Assembly (NCBI GenBank): GCA_016867695.1
Contig: VGIY01000003.1
Coordinates: forward strand, 1 to 26,379
Reading direction: 5' to 3'
Source of the DNA: Candidatus Eiseniibacteriota bacterium
GTDB taxonomy: Bacteria > Eisenbacteria > RBG-16-71-46 > CAIMUX01 > WJJG01
Length of the DNA stretch: 26,379 bases
Below are positions 24,168 through 26,379 of the stretch, piece by piece (positions within the stretch are counted from its first letter, which is position 1; the number at the start of each line of letters is the position of its first letter). A model generated the notes under the pieces. The model had not been told where the DNA came from. It was given only the letters and a program-made list of their open reading frames with translations, and did no database searches. A program made the position numbers and the translations under genes.

Positions 24168-25055
24168 ATGAGCGCGCGACTGCCCCTGTCGGTCATCGTC
24201 ATCGCCCGCGACGAGGAGGACCGCCTCCCGCGGGCGCTGGCCAGCGTGGCCTGGGCCGACGAGATCGTCGTCGTCGACTCGGGCTCGCGGGACGCGACCT
24301 GCGAGGTCGCCCGGCGCGCCGGGGCGCGGGTGATCGTCCGCGCCTGGGCCGGCTACAGCGCGCAGAAGGCCTTCGCCGCGGATCAGGCGGCGCACGACTG
24401 GATCCTCTGGCTCGACGCCGACGAGGAGGTCTCTCCGGCGCTGCGCGCGGCGATCGAGGGAGCGCTCGCCCGCCAGGCGGAGGGCGGCGCGCGCTGCGAC
24501 GCCTACCAGGTCAATCGCCGCACCGAGTATCTCGGGCGCTACCTGCGCTTCGGCGGCTGGTATCCCGATCGCAAGGTGCGCCTCTTCCGCCGCGACCGGG
24601 CCGCCTTCGACGGCCGCCGCGTCCACGAGAGCGTGCGCGTGGCCGGTCCGGTGGGGCGCCTGCGCGGAGAGCTGCTCCATCACTCGTTCCGCGACTTCGC
24701 CCACCACGTCGCCAAGACGCACGAACTGGCGCGGCTGTGGGCCGAGGAGAGGGAGGGCCGCCGCGTGCGCGCCGGCGATCTGCTCTTCCACCCGCTGGCC
24801 AAGGGGCTGAAGAGCTACCTCTGGCAGGGGGGGATCCTGGAGGGCTGGCGAGGCCTGCTGCTCGCCGGGATGGGCGGCTACTCCGTCTGGCTGAAGTACG
24901 CGCTGCTGCGCGCGCGTCAGGGCGAGGAAGTCGGCCGAGGCGGCGCCGCACCGGGCGCGCGTCAGGGCGAGGAAGCCGGCCGCGGCCGCGCCGCACCGGG
25001 CGCGCGCCACGCCGGCCGGGGAGCGCAGGGAAGGGAGTCCGAGGATGTGCACTGA
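24168..25055 (+). CDS. Family 2 glycosyltransferase, WaaE/KdtX-like
   Basis: This 295-residue GT-A-fold glycosyltransferase probably adds a sugar to lipopolysaccharide core or another envelope glycan. The ATG at 24168 has AAGGA 7 nt upstream. Motifs include SVIVIARDEEDRLPRAL at the start, EIVVVDSGSRDAT, the metal-binding DADE (D83-A-D85-E86), and FGGWYPDRKVRLFRR, which is typical of the WaaE/KdtX subgroup (beta-1,4-glucosyltransferase type). LHHSFRDFAHH follows. The last 50 residues are a low-complexity tail with two 15-residue repeats (ARQGEEVGRGGAAPG type), encoded by a 45-bp tandem DNA repeat. The gene overlaps the MetRS-beta-like gene by 11 bp, suggesting translational coupling. Family is firm; donor and acceptor are unknown. 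Confidence 0.88.
   Translation: MSARLPLSVIVIARDEEDRLPRALASVAWADEIVVVDSGSRDATCEVARRAGARVIVRAWAGYSAQKAFAADQAAHDWILWLDADEEVSPALRAAIEGALARQAEGGARCDAYQVNRRTEYLGRYLRFGGWYPDRKVRLFRRDRAAFDGRRVHESVRVAGPVGRLRGELLHHSFRDFAHHVAKTHELARLWAEEREGRRVRAGDLLFHPLAKGLKSYLWQGGILEGWRGLLLAGMGGYSVWLKYALLRARQGEEVGRGGAAPGARQGEEAGRGRAAPGARHAGRGAQGRESEDVH
24912..25001. repeat. 45-bp tandem repeat (two units) in the 3' end of the glycosyltransferase gene
   Basis: Unit 1 (24912-24956) and unit 2 (24957-25001) differ at about four positions, and a partial third unit (GCGCGCCACG) follows. The period is a multiple of three, so copy-number change would lengthen or shorten the protein tail by 15 residues without shifting frame. 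The overlapping downstream start would stay in place. Confidence 0.85.
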
Positions 25056-25413
25056 CGACTCGGCGCCGGGCCCCGGGCCCGGGAAGCCGGAGGTCCCCTA
25101 CGACGCCTTCGCCGCGCTCGACCTGCGCACGGCGACGGTCGTGGCCGCGCGCCGCCATCCGCAGGCCGACAAGCTGCTGCTCCTGGATGTCGACCTGGGG
25201 GCGCTCGGGCGGCGCCAGATCGTCGCCGGGATCGCCCGGCACTACGAGGCCGAGCCGCTCGTCGGCCGCTCGATCATCGTCGTCGCCAACCTCCGGCCGG
25301 TGCGCCTGCGCGGCGAGGAGTCGCGGGGCATGCTGCTGGCGGCGTCGGCGGGGGAGAGCGTGGTCCTGTTGACGACCCTGGAGCCGCTGCCACCCGGCTC
25401 GCCCGTCTCCTAG
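25045..25413 (+). CDS. Stand-alone tRNA-binding OB-fold protein, MetRS beta-subunit-like
   Basis: This 122-residue protein is mostly one OB-fold tRNA-binding domain like the C-terminal domain of methionyl-tRNA synthetase. Visible features are YDAFAALDLRTATVV, HPQADKLLLLDVDLG, the RRQIVAGIA strand, VVANLRPVRLRGEES and RGMLLAAS, all typical of MetG C-terminal domains and of separate MetRS-beta chains. A short Pro/Gly-rich leader precedes the domain. It probably dimerises and helps a separate catalytic MetRS bind tRNA; that gene is not in the window. The start at 25045 overlaps the glycosyltransferase stop by 11 bp, with a purine-rich SD (GGGAAGGGAG) upstream. Its stop codon shares the CTAG palindrome with the convergent alanine racemase. 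CsaA-type chaperones are a less likely alternative. Confidence 0.85.
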   Translation: MCTDDSAPGPGPGKPEVPYDAFAALDLRTATVVAARRHPQADKLLLLDVDLGALGRRQIVAGIARHYEAEPLVGRSIIVVANLRPVRLRGEESRGMLLAASAGESVVLLTTLEPLPPGSPVS

Positions 25414-26379
25414 CCGGGGCGGCGGGGATCGGCGCGGGGCTCGCGCAGGCGGCGCGGCACGTGCCGGCCCAGCCTGGCGACGATCTCGTAGTTGATCGTG
25501 CCGCACAGCGCCGCCAGGTCGTCGGCCGAGATCGACTCGCTGCCGCAGCGGCCGATCAGGATCGCCTCCTCGCCCAGCGCCGCGTCGGGCAGGTCGGTGA
25601 CGTCGGCCATCATCATGTTCATGCAGATCCTGCCGACGACCGGCGCGCGCCGGCCGCGCACGAGCACGTAGCCGCGCCCCGAGAGGCGCCGGTCGTAGCC
25701 GTCGTAGTAGCCGACGGGCAGCACCGCCAGGCGCATCGGATGGGTGGCCCGGAAGCTGCAGCCGTAGCCGATGTACTCGCCCGCGGGCACGGTCTTCACC
25801 TGGGTCAGGCGCGCCTTCCAGGAGAGGACCGGGAGCAGCTCGGGCCCGGCGCGCCTGGAGAGCAGCGCCGACAGGAAGGTCTCCCGCGAGGGCCAGAGCC
25901 CGTAGCCGGCGATGCCGAGGCGCACGAGATCGCCCTGGGTCTGCTCCATCACCAGCACCGCCGCCGAGCAGGCCGAGTGCAGCAGGTCGGGAACGATGCC
26001 CGCCTCGGCGAAGAGGCGCCGCGCCTCCTGCAGCCGGGCGAGCTGGCGGCGGGCGATCGTCTGGTCGGTCGTGTCCTCGATGTTGGCGTAGTGGGTGTGC
26101 AGCCCGCGCAGGCGCAGCTCGGGGTGCCGGCGCAGGAAGTCGCGCCAGGCGGGGATCTCCTCGATCGGGACGCCCTGGCGGTGGGTGCCGGTCTCGACCT
26201 TGAGGTGGATCGGCAGGGGCGCCGCCCCCCCCGCGTCTCGCTTCGCGGCGGCGAGCGCGCGGGCGGTCTCGAGCTCCGAGACCGTCGGCTCCACGGCCGC
26301 GGCGACGACCGCGGCCGCCTCGTCCGGCAGGGTCGGGCCGAGCAGTCCGACCGGCACGCCGCCGGCCAGATCGGCGATC
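25410..26379 (-). CDS. alr: Alanine racemase, C-terminal part (N-terminus outside window)
   Basis: This PLP enzyme makes D-alanine for peptidoglycan. The frame is open to the window edge, so roughly the first 50-80 residues, including the PLP lysine, are missing; the GTG at 26355 is internal. Visible motifs are HLKVETGTHRQGV, GLHTHYANIEDTTD, VRLGIAGYGLWPS, the catalytic-base Tyr in IGYGCSFRA, LPVGYYDGYDRR, VGRICMNMMMADVTD and TINYEIVARLGRHVPR. Two motifs differ from the common forms: KVETGTHRQG instead of KVDTGMxRxG, and CMN where CMD is usual. I recall similar THYANIEDTTD variants in other non-model bacteria. It converges on the MetRS-beta-like gene, and the two TAG stops overlap within CTAG (25410-25413). 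Confidence 0.93.
   Translation of the reverse strand, partial: IADLAGGVPVGLLGPTLPDEAAAVVAAAVEPTVSELETARALAAAKRDAGGAAPLPIHLKVETGTHRQGVPIEEIPAWRDFLRRHPELRLRGLHTHYANIEDTTDQTIARRQLARLQEARRLFAEAGIVPDLLHSACSAAVLVMEQTQGDLVRLGIAGYGLWPSRETFLSALLSRRAGPELLPVLSWKARLTQVKTVPAGEYIGYGCSFRATHPMRLAVLPVGYYDGYDRRLSGRGYVLVRGRRAPVVGRICMNMMMADVTDLPDAALGEEAILIGRCGSESISADDLAALCGTINYEIVARLGRHVPRRLREPRADPRRPG

Overview
The window is very GC-rich (roughly 70 percent or more by eye) and densely coding, with short gaps, strong Shine-Dalgarno (SD) sites and occasional TTG/GTG starts. I see no rRNA, tRNA, CRISPR array, insertion sequence, integrase or phage gene, so it reads as a chromosomal segment. Three traits suggest a Gram-negative bacterium of the FCB-related candidate phyla (Eisenbacteria, Krumholzibacteriota or Latescibacterota type): secreted proteins built from fibronectin III-like repeats with DTIPPA.DL openings, C-terminal FlgD-like Ig domains, and a PorV/PorQ-like outer-membrane barrel. 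This placement is inference; no rRNA is present to test it.

Layout. 1-1038 is the 3' part of miaB, whose last codons and stop region are tandemly duplicated. A good sigma70-type promoter (1121-1150) precedes a plus-strand operon: an HscB-like J-protein with an N-terminal zinc ribbon (1236-1925), a divergent HscA/Hsp70-like protein with altered ATPase motifs (1941-3776), a DHH/DHHA1 NrnA-like phosphoesterase (3773-4807) and GTP cyclohydrolase I (4950-5534). A hairpin separates these from a convergent, archaeal-type (type II) glyceraldehyde-3-phosphate dehydrogenase-like gene (5577-6647, minus). That gene is divergent from a SufS/Csd-like cysteine desulfurase (7093-8541). Then come a secreted protein with Cys-rich repeats (8631-9554), a small frame-broken gene (9616-9953) and an HtrA/DegP protease (10115-11623, minus) with a candidate ECF-sigma promoter.

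The second half is dominated by surface and export genes. A 1812-residue secreted protein (12132-17570) joins a glycoside-hydrolase-like N-terminus to about eleven FN3-like domains and a FlgD-like C-terminus. Converging on it is a minus-strand operon running from 23008 down to 17587: an internally duplicated surface protein with a FlgD-like C-terminus, a PorV/PorQ-like barrel and biosynthetic arginine decarboxylase. A divergent promoter pair (23085-23113 minus, 23185-23213 plus) separates this from a plus-strand operon of patatin-like phospholipase, family 2 glycosyltransferase and a stand-alone MetRS-beta-like tRNA-binding protein. The window ends inside a convergent alanine racemase whose stop codon overlaps the MetRS-beta stop.

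How genes may work together. HscB-like, Hsp70-like and cysteine desulfurase fit iron-sulfur cluster biogenesis, and MiaB is an Fe-S enzyme. The FlgD-domain proteins and the PorV-like barrel suggest type IX-like or related outer-membrane export, with HtrA as envelope quality control. Patatin, glycosyltransferase and alanine racemase are envelope-related. The points most worth a second look are the altered Hsp70 paired with a zinc-ribbon HscB, the barrel plus FlgD-cargo operon, the four-domain higher-order duplication inside the 1812-residue protein, and the frame-broken gene at 9616-9953.
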